A DNA stretch of 64,000 nt from Cordilura impudica (lineage: Eukaryota; Arthropoda; Insecta; Diptera; Scathophagidae). The notes beneath the pieces are model-generated. The model did not search any database and had not been told where the DNA came from. It saw nothing but the letters and a program-made list of their open reading frames with translations. The translations under genes were made by a program, and so were the position numbers. This document shows, one piece after another, positions 11,546-23,839 of the stretch. Numbering within the stretch: position 1 is the stretch's first letter; every line of letters begins with the position of its first letter. Where the stretch lies: contig OY821520.1 in NCBI GenBank assembly GCA_963682025.1, forward strand, positions 179,246,626 through 179,310,625, read 5' to 3'.

Positions 11546-11778
11546 CTGTAAATATTTAATAGGGTCTGCAATCACTGTTTTATTTCCAGCTACACATGCA
11601 CTTAGTAATGGAAGCGTAGTTGGAAACGGTAATGGACTCAAAAGTTGTTGTTGAGTTTTTTCTTGTTGAAGTTCTTGTAAAAGAAGTACAAGTTCCATTC
11701 GTACCGACGCTAACCCTCCGCCGCTAGCACCATGTAAAGAACAATAGCTTAATAATGTTCTTAAAAGCGTTTCATTAG
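11546..11778 (-). CDS. Rbcn-3A: Rabconnectin-3A (DmX/DMXL homologue), internal exon
   Basis: This 233-nt exon is bounded by TTTGCAG at its 5' side and CAG|GTATAA at its 3' side (minus strand). It encodes NETLLRTLLSYC, SLHGASGGGLASVRMELVLL, LQELQQEKTQQQLL and LPLLSACVAGNKTVIADP, matching the part of DMXL proteins that follows the exon at 47766-47640. Entry phase fits exactly: that exon ends one base into a codon and this one supplies CT, giving Ala. It leaves in phase 0. No stop occurs. Rbcn-3A works with Rbcn-3B as the RAVE-like regulator of V-ATPase assembly on endosomes and is needed for Notch signalling in Drosophila (family knowledge). It lies 35.9 kb from its upstream exon. Confidence 0.9.
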
Positions 11779-13394
11779 CTGCAAATAGAGATTAATAATA
11801 AAATAATTAAGTTTTTTTTTATCACAAAAAATCACTTTTGGATAGTTGAATTAAGGTATGTATATGATTGCTGACATTAAAATAGTAGCACATGCGAATT
11901 TGTTTTTTATTTTGAATGGTAACTTTCATCCAGCTATCAGACACTTTTAAACTGCGCCGTATAGAAAAAATACAACATATCAATCATATGACATTCTTTT
12001 ACTTACTACCGCCCTGTTTTCCAATTAGCGTGGTTTTTAAACTAAAGGTATCTATATCCGGCTTCTTCAGAATTATGTGTAATTACTGAGGAACTTCTGA
12101 TCAAATACAGACAAATTATACGGGTATAGAAAATATATTTTGTGTAACATACTTATATAATATTCTTAATGAGCTCACAATTGGATCACCCAAACCATAA
12201 TCAATAATTACAGATTTTTCAACACATCTAAACCGTAGGTAATTAATGTAGTCATCGTGCTCTATTTAAAATCAAAGCTCAATTAATTGTCTATATCATG
12301 ATTTTAACAAATATATTCAGATCATTTTTAAACTAAAGTTAACTAACTTTTGAGCAAAATAAAAATTATTTAGGTTTAGGTAAAGATAATCCAGTGGAAG
12401 CACTGTAGACAGTTGAAAAAAATATGTAGATATTAGTTGTCTAATGCTATATATTTTGTTCAAATCTGATCTGAGGAGACATAGAAGCTGTACATAGTTC
12501 AGAAGATGGTTACCGCCCATTAAAAGAGGACAGTAATAAGAAAAAGAACATCACATCATTTATTTGATAATTTTTTTGAAATCTTAGTTTTTTTTAAGTG
12601 CGGTCACATTTGTGGACTTTAGGCGGATAAGAGTTTCCACACAAAATTTTGAAAAATATACAGGTGCAATTATTTAAATGACAGCATCCCCAAGTTTGTG
12701 ATTGATATTTATATTTATATTTATTTTTAAATTTATATTTATATTTATTTCCTTATTATGTTATATGTATTCATATTTGACTTGTGGTTTACGAACTAAG
12801 TTCTTTTCTGTTTTGTAATTAATAGATAGAAATTATTATGTTTACAATTTTAAAGTTTTATAACATAATTAATATCTATAATTGGCATAAAGGATAGTTG
12901 TTAGCCAGATTGACATAGTACAGCCGTATGAAAATTCATTTAATGATTTAATTAGCATTCTTTTATAACATTAAAAATTCAACATCGATTAATATTTATT
13001 ATTAAATTAAACAAGTTCAAAATTAAGGGATTTAAAAAAATTTTTTAAACAAGTTAAAAATTAAGGGATTTAAAAAAATTTTTTAAATTTTAATTTTTAA
13101 GATTGTTTAAAGCAAAATTCATTTAGTATTAATTTTCTGTATTTTAAAGAGACTTGTAAGTAATTATATGTCATATTATAATCACAGCCTATACTAAACG
13201 TATATTCAATACTTCACTCATACAAAAATCTGTTCGTTCAAGCTCAGTTAAAAATTTCTCCAAAAGTCAAAATAAGCTTTCCAATTAGTACAACTTAAAT
13301 ACCGTGGAATAATATCAAACAAATTTCCATCAAGTTTTGCTCTGAGTATAACATTATTATTAGAATAAATCAAAAATTTTAAATCAAGTTTTTA
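11779..13394. other. Intron, AT-rich, no gene seen
   Basis: Unique-looking AT-rich sequence upstream of the exon. Contains a TTTATA-rich low-complexity stretch (about 12705-12755) and a tandem direct duplication of about 43 bases (13009-13093) around AAATTAAGGGATTT. No long frame or RNA gene was recognised. Confidence 0.55.
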
Positions 13395-14097
13395 TACCCT
13401 ATACCACTATGTGGTTTTATACCCTCCCTATACCACTATGTGGTTTGGGTACAATGTCTTTGTGCTGCTGTTTGTAACTACCAAAAATATTTGACCTAGA
13501 CCCATCTTTTATTATACCGATCGAATCAGAATCACTATCTGATCACTATCTGATTCGATTTAACGATGTCCGTCCGTCCGTCTGTGTGTCCATGTAAACC
13601 TTGTAATCAAACTGCAGGTCGCAAATATGAATATATTTTAATGAAATTTGGTACATATGCTGTTATCGGCCATAAGATGAACGCTATTGAAATTGGTGAG
13701 AATCGGTCCATGTTCAGACCTAGCCCCCATACAAATGACCCCTATGAAATCGACTTAAATTGCCATAAGATCCAAATTTTCATATAGATCTTACTCAAAT
13801 TGGGTTTGTATGCGTTTATTACATCCATTAATGAGTAGTCCAAAAATGATCCCTATGGGACAACTCTTACTCATAGGCCCCATATAGAGCTGCTTCCCGA
13901 TCTTCACTTAAATCTATCAAAAAACAAAAATATTGCACTGATTCTTCTCAAATTTTGTTTGTATATATTTTTGCAAAATACAAGAGACTTTACCAAACAT
14001 GGTTAGGGTCGGTCCAATTTTGGGCCTAGTCCCCATATAGATATAGCATCCGATATGAACTTTTTCATATCTGCAGCCAAAAAAATTAATAACAAGT
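13395..14097 (+). repeat. Interspersed repeat A, copy 1, first part
   Basis: Starts at CTATACCACTATGTGG and contains a GTCCGTCCGTCCGTCTG run (13569 on). It matches, in reverse orientation, most of 57996-58792. Non-coding. The GTCC/GTCT run and short hairpin termini recall DINE/Helentron-type non-autonomous repeats of flies, an inference from structure only. The first 40 bases hold a partial duplication of the terminal segment. The copy breaks off at about 14097 and resumes at 17749. Confidence 0.65.
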
Positions 14098-17000
14098 AAG
14101 AGTGTTAAATTCGGCTGTGCCGAATCTTTGATACCCTCCACCTCGGTTTGAGTATTGATAATAAATGTAAACAAAATATTGGAAAAAGTAAATAATTTGT
14201 TAAACTTAATATTTCAGAAAATTCTTTGGGTTGGTTTTCGTCTTTTCTATTATTTCGGATTTATTTCGGTGTTTGCTTTTTGGTCATCGTAGTTGCTGAT
14301 CGGCATGCATTAAGGTTATATACCTATATGCATGCGTTTCCGGTTATATGACATAACTTCTCGTTTAATTTAGTTTTTGCTAATTAAATAGCTCGCCCTA
14401 ACCTCCATTGCAAAGGTAATGGTTGTGTATGCATTATGCATTAAATCGTGCTAATTGGAGATGGCTGTATAGTTTCTTTTAACTGGCCAAATATTTCTTC
14501 ATTGTGGCCATATAGGTCGGATGGAGTAACAAAATAATAACCAAAAAAAAAAAAAAAAGCTCTCTCAACTTTTTTTAAAATATTGCCATATTTTGAAAAC
14601 ATAGAGAATAAATTTATAATAATAAATAATCAAATTAGGGATGAAAAACGCAAAAAATGAAAAGTCCCAAACATTTTAAATAAAATAATTTAATGTTATC
14701 TTTATTTTCTGAAAAACTTCAAATTTTCATCCAAAAAAAATTGTGAAAATTTATATATAAAAAATAACATTCTCATAAAATTACGTTTACTTATGTAACA
14801 ATTTTTATGTTAGCAATTCTTAAATATCATTTGAGGTTTTCTTAAATTCATTGAATTTAAATTAATATCGACAAATCTGTTTTTCTATTTATTTAAATTG
14901 TAAAGGAGTGGCATCTCTGTCAAAATAAGCGAAAAACACAAAGAATATAAAAAAACAAATTACTTCGTGTTTGACAGGATGATTTTATGTTTATGTTTAA
15001 TATCTTTATTTTTTTTACTAATATTTCTGTTTATTTATTTGAAAATGAAATAATGAATTGAATATGCTATTTAATTTTTTTATTTATATAAAAAAGTTTT
15101 TTAATTAAAGCAAAATATTTTCACTATTTCATGATTTTTATTTATGTATGACGACATTTCAACCTAAAAATTTAAGTTTTTATCAATTGAATAAACAACA
15201 CAAAAATGGTTGTCGTTTAGATAACAACAACAGCTGATTTTAACAATAGCGAATATCGTTTCAAAATTGTACTGATAATTTTGCAATTTTCTTTTTTTTT
15301 TACGATTCGACTATCGTTAAAAGAAGTTACTGAATCGCGGTACTAAAAAGTTATTAATATCTCCTGAATGGCAATATTTTTTTTAAATGTGAACATTTTT
15401 AAATGTAAACATATTTCTAAATTTAAAATTATTATTTCCGACGTTTTGATATGATTTTCTGAAATTCAATTAATATTTTCTAATTTATAATGGGAAATTT
15501 TATTTTCAGTTTTTATTATAATTGATATTTTCTTAAATTTGAATGGAAAATTTAAAAAGTGAAATTTTGTATTTATGTGAATAATAATGCTTTATTAATT
15601 ATAAACAATTTTTAAAAATTAGATGTAATCGCAATCAGATATTTTATAGGTAAAGCAGAATAATAATTCTATATAACTATGTAGAACTGTTTTGTAAGCA
15701 AAAAACTCATTGACGAACTCGGTAACTCAATTTTGTAAAGACAACAAAAAGTTAATATGCCAAACTTATGTTCATATTTGTAAAAGAATAATGAAAAAAC
15801 GTATGAAATAAAAGACCAGCCCGTGTATACTCTTACCATTGTTCTGTATGATATCTATTTGAAAATATTAACATTCATGTTAAAATAGAAATAACTATTG
15901 CAAAGCTAATTAGAACAAACAAAAATTATGGCGCCATCACGCTGAGCAAAATGAAGTGACACTCTGTTAATGCAAAAGAAATGTATTTTCCCCACAACAA
16001 AATACTGCAGAATTTTATGTAAATAAAATAACCGATTTGTTTCTAACATGCAGTTACTATGAATATACATACATACATATATATAATGTATATTGTATAT
16101 TATTTGTATTATTTAATATGTGTATGTGTGTATATTTAAATATTACACACAAAAAATACAACATCAAACGTTATTTTTGTGTTTTTCTCTTTAAATAAAT
16201 TAATACATAAATTTTTTTGCTAAATTTACATTTGGGCAATTCACAACAGGTGTTGTATATTGTATGTTGTATTGAAATACACAATACAATCATTTGTTGT
16301 GAACACTCAGTTGTATTTTCATATTGTAAAACGCTTTTTTTTTAGTAATTTTCGATCCAACGAGGAAAGATCGCTCCGTCGCTTCTGCTATTTTGTATAA
16401 GAGAAAACACTTGTCAGTGTTTGCTTTTTGGTCGTGAGATATACCCTGGAGTTTTAGTTACGTACCTCTTGCATTTTAATTTATAATGAAAAAAAAAAAA
16501 TGTTAAATGTTTTGGTTGGTACTGAAAGAGAAAATACATACTAAAAATATAAACATTAATTTTTATATAAATAAACTTATCGATGCATTTGCGTTATTTG
16601 CATTATTTGCCATATTTTATTTTATAATTATTTATGCTGATAAAATTCTATGTATTTGTTTTTTCTTTTTCATAAAAACTGGCATTCACTTGGAACTGAT
16701 ATGTTATGATACAATATACAACATTTACTAAACATAGCAAATGAAGTTGGATCGTGTATCAGATTTTTCAGTGAAAATTACCAACAACAATTTTACACTA
16801 TTGTAAAGTGATACACGATACAACAGATACAACGATACATTACCCATTGTGAATTGCCCAATTGTTTTTTTTTTATTAACAACTAGGTATTTTAGCATTA
16901 TTTGCTTTAGATGTTGGTGAATTTTTACTCCCTTTATATTAACTCGTAGTGTCTGCTTGTCGAAAAATTTTTGGATAGATTTTAACCACTTTCCCGTGAC

Positions 17001-17748
17001 CCAATCGATCTGAAATTTTGCAGGCAGGCTCGTGGCAATGACAGAAATGATCTAACATATTTATTTAGTGATGCCAAAACAATGGAAACTTTGAAATTTT
17101 TGTACCAGAGTTGATAAAAAAAAATGTAAAAAGGGTTTGTTTTTGTTATATTATTACCACAACGACCACAAAAACAACAAGTCCAGCTATGAAAACAATG
17201 CAACATTTAGAATAACAACAAGAACAATATAGAAATATCATGTTTTTAATTTTTTTTTTACTTTTTCAGAGATTTTCCTGGACCTGTTCCACCGATTTTA
17301 ATGATTTTTGATATAGAAATCTTCCCATGAATTTGGTGAATCATTCAAACTAAAAATGATCACTGTAGCTGCACTATTGAGGGCGTGATCGTGACAAGAA
17401 CAACATAGAAAATTATTTTTTTTCAAGACTTTTTTTAGTTCTTCATTCAAATCTCGGGCCCTAATCGACCGATTTGGACGATTTTAAATAGCAAACTTTT
17501 CAGGATGTTAATGAATCATTTTTTATGCCAACGAGCACCCTAGCTGCCCGATTGATGCCGTCATCGTGATTTCCACAGACGGACAGACGGACAGACGGAC
17601 AGACGGACATCGCTATATCAACTCCGGTTATTATAAGGATCACAAATATATAAATTTTATGGGGTCCAAAATTTTTTTTCTAATTATTACAAACGGAATG
17701 ACAAACTTATATATACCCTCTGAACACTGGAGTGGAGGGTATAAAAAT
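14098..17748. mobile_element. 3.65 kb insertion (repeat B) inside repeat A
   Basis: The left edge reads AAGTAAGAGTGTTAAATTCG and soon GATACCCTCCACC. The right edge reads GGAGTGGAGGGTATAAAAAT, so the ends are partly complementary (ATACCCTCCAC / GTGGAGGGTAT). Comparison with the intact repeat A copy at 58 kb shows exactly this segment is extra. The right kilobase carries four CAGACGGA units (17576-17609) and a repeat-type non-coding body. The left two kilobases are AT-rich without genes. It may be one long element or several nested ones. Confidence 0.5.
16233..16860. mobile_element. MITE with TGGGCAATTCACAA termini
   Basis: The left end TGGGCAATTCACAA (16233) is matched in inverse by TTGTGAATTGCCCA ending at 16860. 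ATT flanks both sides (16230-16232 and 16861-16863), a possible 3-bp target duplication. Further in, both arms carry GTTGTAT/ATACAAC-rich sequence that can pair imperfectly. No transposase frame. The superfamily is not assigned. Confidence 0.65.
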
Positions 17749-17860
17749 CCCACTCAAATTTGATTTATGCTTATTTTCTATGTCCAGTTAGTTTGGCCTA
17801 AGAGAGAGGGTCTCTAAACGCATGGTATAGGGTATCGTATTGTACTTGTTTGTATTTCCT
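17749..17860 (+). repeat. Interspersed repeat A, copy 1, second part
   Basis: CCACTCAAATTTG, TATGCTTATTTTCTATG and GGGTCTCTAAAC followed by GTATAGGGTATCGTAT match, in reverse, the left end of the 58-kb copy. It continues the segment that ends at 14097. Confidence 0.65.
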
Positions 17861-18324
17861 TTTTGATGCCATATAATCAGCCACCACTAGCACGACCAAC
17901 ATTATGAGTTTTCTTCGCAAATACGTTTCAAAAAAAAAAAAATATATATATATACATATATCGAATTCATTAATGTATTGTATAAAATTTCCGAAATTAA
18001 GACTATTGACTAGGTTTGCAACATTGTACGAAATGTCATGTAAATGGCATGTGTTAAATTGGTATCGTGCAGACGTATTTAACGTATTTGAAGTACTAAT
18101 ATATTTTACCTTCGTGTAAGATAGTTTATCTTTAATTATGCTCCGTGTTTTGCGGCAATAACTTTTGTATTAAAGAATTTATCATTTTGTGTTTAGTGCT
18201 AAAAAATCCGTTTAATTATTTCTGGTTTGTCAAAAAAAAAAAAAAATCAATTTAAAAAGCTTATTTTAAAGGCCGCATTTTTTAAATATTTGTTTTATAA
18301 AAAAATAATTTCTTTCTTCAATAC
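17861..18324. other. No gene seen
   Basis: AT-rich sequence with short A runs and a TATATA stretch at 17943-17960. No frame longer than about 70 codons and no recognisable motif. It separates repeat A from the LINE-C leader. Confidence 0.5.
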
Positions 18325-18708
18325 ACGAAATTACCAACAATAAACAACTAAATTGTCAAATTCATAACATTTTGCAACAATAAAATATACTAAACAGAAA
18401 TTACACTTACTCACAGAACACTTACAAAAAGAAAATACAAAAAAAAAAAAAACACAATATCAATATTTCAAATAACTTAAAACAAGTGCTATACTCTTAT
18501 TTTAAAAAACAACAATAACAGTTCCTTCATAAAATTACTAACAATAAACCAATAAATTCGAAACATTTTAAACAGAAATAACACTTACTCAATAGAACAT
18601 AGCATAAAAAGAAAACACAAAAAAAAACCAATAGCAAAACCAAACAACAACCAGTTATTTTAAAAATCTAAATCCGCAATAAAACTAAATTAAATCGCTT
18701 AAAATGGC

Positions 18709-19577
18709 ATGTTTAAAAAAGGCTGTTCTTTGGAAGGTAATGACGAGAGAATGATGAGTTGCTGGCTTTGTCTTGGTGTATGTCACTTTAAATGCAGTGG
18801 CTTATCTGGTTTAGTGGCCGAATTTGTATCGAAGCATAAAAACTTGCATTGGCGCTGTAATGACTGTCAAAAAATTGGCGCTAATTTTTGCCGCTTCTTC
18901 CAAAGTACTAAAAACAATTTTTTGCAAATTCGAAACTATTTTGCTAATTTATCCGGGCAAATAAACTCTTATGGAAAGCTTTTCGATGATTTCAAGTCAT
19001 TGGATGGACTCCAATAACCTAAATTACCATCTCCAAATCGCCGTAAGTTACCCAGATTCATGAATAGAGAAAACCCTGATAATACTACTGCTTCTTCGAT
19101 CCATACAACTCTGAATTCTGCAAATATGCTTACGACAATTACTACTCCTTTGATGCGTCAAAATGCTGTCCTACCATCTTTTAATAAAGCTTCATCGATA
19201 CTTACAACTGATAATCCACAATCTTTTACAAATACTGCTCCTTTGATGCTCCAAAGAAATCTATTTTTATTTCGCGTCTTCCTTCGGATACCTCCACTGA
19301 TGACATTAACTTTTATATAAACTCTAAGCTAAATTACAAAGCTGATGTTATGATATATAAATTTTCCTATTCCGTACCAAGAAGGATTACATCTTTTAAA
19401 ATAACCATTCCGATCGATCTTTATGAGCAAATCGTTAACCCTGGTTTCTGGCCTATGAATACTTTAGTTCGTGAATACGAATTTAAAGAAAATCCACGGA
19501 GAAACAACACTGCTGAGCTTCCGCCCCGAGATCGAATAAATGAAAATACGAATTTCAACATTAATTCAAAAAACTAG
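18709..19577 (+). pseudogene. LINE-C ORF1 with PHD-like zinc finger, broken
   Basis: An ATG at 18704 precedes a one-base shift into the frame starting 18709. Cys and His residues are spaced like a PHD finger: GCSLEG..., SCWLCLGVCHFKC and WRCNDC. PHD-bearing ORF1 proteins are known from CR1-group and related LINEs. The rest (19060-19577) is Thr/Ser-rich and ends with a domain containing YKFSYSVPRRITSFKITIP. Frame changes occur near 19015 and 19320. It probably binds RNA or chromatin for the element. Confidence 0.6.
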
Positions 19578-19606
19578 ATTCTATACCTGTTGAACGACTA
19601 ATCATT

Positions 19607-20828
19607 ATGTATCAGAATGTTCGTGGTTTAAATACTAAAATGTATAATCTACTAGTTAACAGTTATAATTTTAATTTTCATGTTATCATCTTTACTGAGA
19701 CATGGCTGAAAGATAATATTTTTAATTCTGAGTTACTATGTAACAATTATCAAATATATAGATATAACAGAAACGATCGTAATGGTGGTGGTGTTTTAAT
19801 TTTAATCTGAATCTTCTCCAAATATAGAGTTTGTCAGTGTAATGATAAAGCTTAATTATAAAATCATTTTCATAACCTGTTCGCATATACCTCCTAAATC
19901 TCCCGAAGAAATATACCTTGAACACGTTCAGACCATCAAATCAGTTGCACAACGTGCTAAACCTGGGGATTTAATTTTTGTTGTTGGAAAAATTCGCCTG
20001 ATGCTCCGGATTTTATTTCAATTAAATCTAATAACTGTGATGATTTAATAATGAATGAGATAGTTGATCTTAGTCTTTGCCAGATGAATGGCGTATTTAA
20101 TGAATATGGTAAACTGCCAGATCTGGTATTTACAAATAATCCAGAAGATTGTATAATAACTCGCTCTGATCCTATCACCTTGCCGGAAAATCGCTTTCAT
20201 CCAACTATTGAAATTAGCTGTGTTTTGCCTACTTTTGGTGGATCCAATATTCGTATTAATAAAGATAAAGTTTTTTGTTTTAAACAAACCAACTATAGCA
20301 AATTGATTGATCTAATTTCTAACACTAACTGGAATGATTTGTTGTACCATACTTCTATTGATTTAATGGTGGAGGTCTTTTATAGAACTATGTATTCTTT
20401 TATGGATGAATGCATCCCAAAGCGCTCTGTCTACAAACGAACTGACCTGCCTTGGAACTCAAAACAACTATCAAGATTAAAAAAATTGAAGAACAAGTAT
20501 TATAAAAAGTATAAAATTTTTGATTCTCTTGTATTTTTTGAAAAATACTCCATTCATCGTGCCGAATATAATATTCTTAACAACTATTTATACAAAAATT
20601 ATCTAAACAAAATGAAGGAAGATTTCAATCGTGATCCTAAAGCATTTTACAACTTTGTTAATTCAAAAAGAAAAACTACTGGTTATCCATCTGTAATGAA
20701 ATTTAACGATATCGAATCTAGTGATGATACTATAAAAAGTAACATGTTTGCAGACTTTTTTTGCTTCCGTTGCTCAATATTGTTCCAACAGCTATTCATA
20801 TCCATTAAACACAAATCAAGCTATTATA
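19607..20828 (+). pseudogene. LINE-C endonuclease region, frameshifted
   Basis: YQNVRGLNTKMYNLL opens an APE-type endonuclease; IIFTETWLKD carries the catalytic E. A stop occurs at 19808, and the motif expected to read VVGDFN is broken by a shift at about 19990 (VVGKIRL). The third frame (20051 on) has LPDLVFTNNP and ENRFHPTIEI, the final histidine motif, then the linker to RT (PWNSKQLSRLKKLKNKYYKK). The frame runs 20 bases into the LTR at its end. Confidence 0.75.
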
Positions 20829-21399
20829 GTGTTTTAGGAATGGGGGTTTAAAGGTGCTGATTTAAATAAAGCACTTCTTTTATTTTTTGGTTGTGTTCTA
20901 GATCAGTCACGATTTAGAACTGTTTTTATTTTCACAAAACAGTTGCTTATAAATACCCTATGAGAAGTTCTAGACTTCTGCTCTAAGAGTGACTTTCTAA
21001 AGTACACTCAATAACTTAAATTCTAAGAGTGACTTTCTAAAGTACACTCAATAACTCTAAATATTATCAATGCATTTTTGATTGGGTGGAGTCTCTCTCT
21101 ATGTTAGTTTTTATTTCTAGAGTTTTACTTTTAACTCTAATTTAATTGGATGTTGTGTAAATAGAAACTGCATGTGAGGCAATTTCTTCATTCAAAATAA
21201 AATCAAAACAAATGTAAATGGGTCACTAGTTTCAATTGCATTAGTCAATTGTGTTGGCGGTTTACCCCAAAAACTATATGATTATTACTCATGTTACTAA
21301 AGAAAAGAAACAGAGACTCAACCGTACCATAAAGCATTGTTGTATGCATGGCGTTATTATAAACATTAATTTACACGCTATACCATGCATACGTTACAC
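20829..21399 (-). repeat. 3' LTR of the 412-like element
   Basis: 571 bases, starting GTGTTTTAGGAATGG and ending ATACGTTACAC on the + strand. It includes a doubled 34-base block (CTAAGAGTGACTTTCTAAAG) near 20980 and 21024. It differs from the other LTR mainly by an extra 40-odd bases near 21050-21095 plus scattered substitutions. Read in element sense it includes AATAAA. Confidence 0.88.
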
Positions 21400-21658
21400 C
21401 CTTAAGAAAAATCATATAATTGTTCTTTAGCACATTTGTATGATTTTCAAGTGGTCTGAAGTGCATTCTTATAGTAGCAATTACAAAAAAATTTTAAATG
21501 TTTATTGTAATGTAATACTTCATTTGTACAATTGCTTTAAAAAAAATTTTATCGTGTTGTTACTTTGAAATTGGATTTTTGTAGTATTTTTTTTATAGTA
21601 TTTTTGGTGTTACAAATATTTTCATTATTTTGTGACGTAATTATAGTTAAATATATGT

Positions 21659-23210
21659 TTATATAGACTTGAAATTAATACATGTATTTTTGTTGCTATT
21701 TTCGTTTTCTTTTTTTTTATATTTTATATTTATATATTTACTATTATATTTCTCAAGTAAATTTTTATGAATGATTTTTTCTTTATTTTTTATTTTTATT
21801 ATGACATTTAAATCGTCGATATTAATAACTTTATACGGACCATTGTATGGTGGTTCGTTCTTTTTTCTATTTCCTACTTTAACTAATACTAAATCTCCTA
21901 TCGCTAATTTTATACTATTTTCTTTTCTAAACGATTCTAATCTTTTATTCTTTATGTCCTCTATCATTAGTCTAGCATTTCTTAATGATTGTCTTAATCT
22001 AATTTTCATTTCGTTTGCATAATTTTCTAGATTATATACTTTGTCGTTATTAATAATTTCTTCACCTGGTATATTTGGTATTTTACCAAATATTAACTCA
22101 AAAGGTGAATATTCGGTGTCAATATGTGGCGTTATGTTGTATGCGAATGAATAGTAAGATATCCATTCACTCCAATTGTCATCATTTATAAAAGATAAAA
22201 AATATTCGTTCAGTACCCTATGGTTTCGTTCGTTAGTACCTAATGTCTCGTGATGGTAAGGTGTCGAGAATTTTTGTTATATTTTTACAAATCGCAAATT
22301 TCCTTCAAAAGTTCATTTGCGAACTCAGTACCTCTGTCTGATTTTAAAGTCTTGAATGTTCCATATTTCAATATTAAATTTTCAGTTAAAGCTTTCGCTA
22401 TTGATTTGGCTTCTTTAGTTTCCATTGGGACTGTTATTATATACTTTGTTAGTTCACATTGCATAGTCAATATATATCTGTAGTATCCAGAAGGACGTAG
22501 TGGTCCTACTGTATCGATGACTATAGTGCTAAAACTATAATTTGGTGTGTCCGTTATACATAATGGTTCTTTTGTGTGTCTTGTTTGTTTCTCTGACAAA
22601 GATCACACGTCAAAACATATCTCTTTACCATTTTATTCATGTTTTTCCATATATATTTTTGTTTTAATTTCAATAATGTCTTTCTAATTCCGAAATGACC
22701 TCCGCATCGTGTGTCGTGATACATTTTAATTAATTTTGTCTTCTCTTCGTTGTTTATTATTTTCTGCGGATTGCTATATAAAAGAATTCTGACGTCAGTA
22801 TTATCATTATTTTCGTTAATTTCCTTTTTCATATTCCCATGGGTTATTATCTTAAATATTTCCTCACCTTTTTCTAGTGCGAATTTATCATATTTCAATC
22901 TGCTTAACTTAGATGAAAGTTTCTCCAACATGTTACCTAAGTAAATGGGATTATCACTGCATCTCACGCGTGTTTCGTTCACAGAATGATTATCTTCAAT
23001 TTTGAATTCTTTAGTCGACTTGTCCAATATAAATTTTAATTTTCTCGCTAGTTTTATATCTTTAATGGATGTACATTCCCACATCTTGAGTTGATCAGGC
23101 CCAATAGGAGATGTTTTATCCTTTTCCCCATTTATATCTTTAATTTCTTCTATTTTATTTTTATTTTCTTCATTTTGTATCATATATTTCTTCATTTTTC
23201 TCGTCATCAC
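21659..23210 (-). pseudogene. 412-like pol: integrase with GPY domain
   Basis: Three frames cover it. The HHCC zinc domain is at about 22600-22720 (HDTRCGGHFGIRK, LTCDLCQRN). Catalytic residues are seen in IVIDTVGPL, KSDRGTEFAN and GTNERNHRVL, so D, D and E are all present. The C-terminal frame (22009-21659) holds GDLVLVKVG and EPPYNGPYKVI, the GPY module that helps choose target sites. Frame breaks lie near 22580 and 22280. No env follows. Confidence 0.8.
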
Positions 23211-23838
23211 CAGCGTCTTTTTTTATTGATTCATCCGTTTTATGAGGTATCATTGTTTTTAATATATCTGAGTTTAATTCTATTCTCGACAATGCGTCTG
23301 CATTTGTGTTGCTTATACCTTTTTTATATATTACTTGAAAATCATAGTCCGATAATTCCAAGCGAATTATAGTAAACTTTGAATTCGGATTTTTGTGAGA
23401 AAATAACGCAACTAGTGGGCGATGGTCTGTAAGAACTGTTAACTTTCTTCCGTAGAGGTATGGGCGAAAAAATTGTATTCCCCAATATATACCAAGTAGT
23501 TCTTTTTTTATAACAGGTTTATTCTTCTCGTGTTTATTTAGTGAACGGCTTGCGAAAGATATTGGTCTATCATCTCCAATTTCTCCTTGTGATAGTACAG
23601 CTCCAAGTGCATAATCAGATGCGTCTGTTGTTAGTACAAATGATTTTTCAAAATCTGGATATTGCAAAATTGCTGGACTTACCAATTTCCCTTTCAATGT
23701 TTCAAACGCTGTTTGACATTGCACTGTCCATTCGAATTTTGCATTCTTTTTCAACAAAGCATTCAAGCAATTTGCCACTTCAGCAAAATCTTTAACAAAT
23801 CTTCTGTAATTATTGCAAAATGCCACAAACCTTCTCAC
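23170..23838 (-). pseudogene. 412-like pol: RNase H
   Basis: Starts right after the RT frame. FVAFCNNYRRFVKDFAEVAN is the RT-RNase H connection; LTTDASDYALGAVLSQ is the RNase H entry with its catalytic D; LLGIYWGIQFFRPYLYGRK and VLTDHRPLVAL follow, then NTNADALSRIE. This matches Ty3/gypsy RNase H in order and spacing. It is cut from the RT by a shift near 23840 and from the integrase by one near 23200. Confidence 0.8.
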
Positions 23839-23839
23839 T

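Larger units (their letters stand above)
18325..20828 (+). mobile_element. LINE-C, 5' half (leader, ORF1, endonuclease)
   Basis: The leader holds two related blocks of about 200 bases (18325 and about 18530 on), each with ACAATAAAC, AAACAGAAAT and CACTTACTCA followed by an A-rich stretch, like tandem 5' monomers. ORF1 and endonuclease follow. At 20828 the 412-like element cuts in, and LINE-C resumes at 28091 with the reverse transcriptase. The interruption is bounded by TATA on both sides. Confidence 0.8.
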
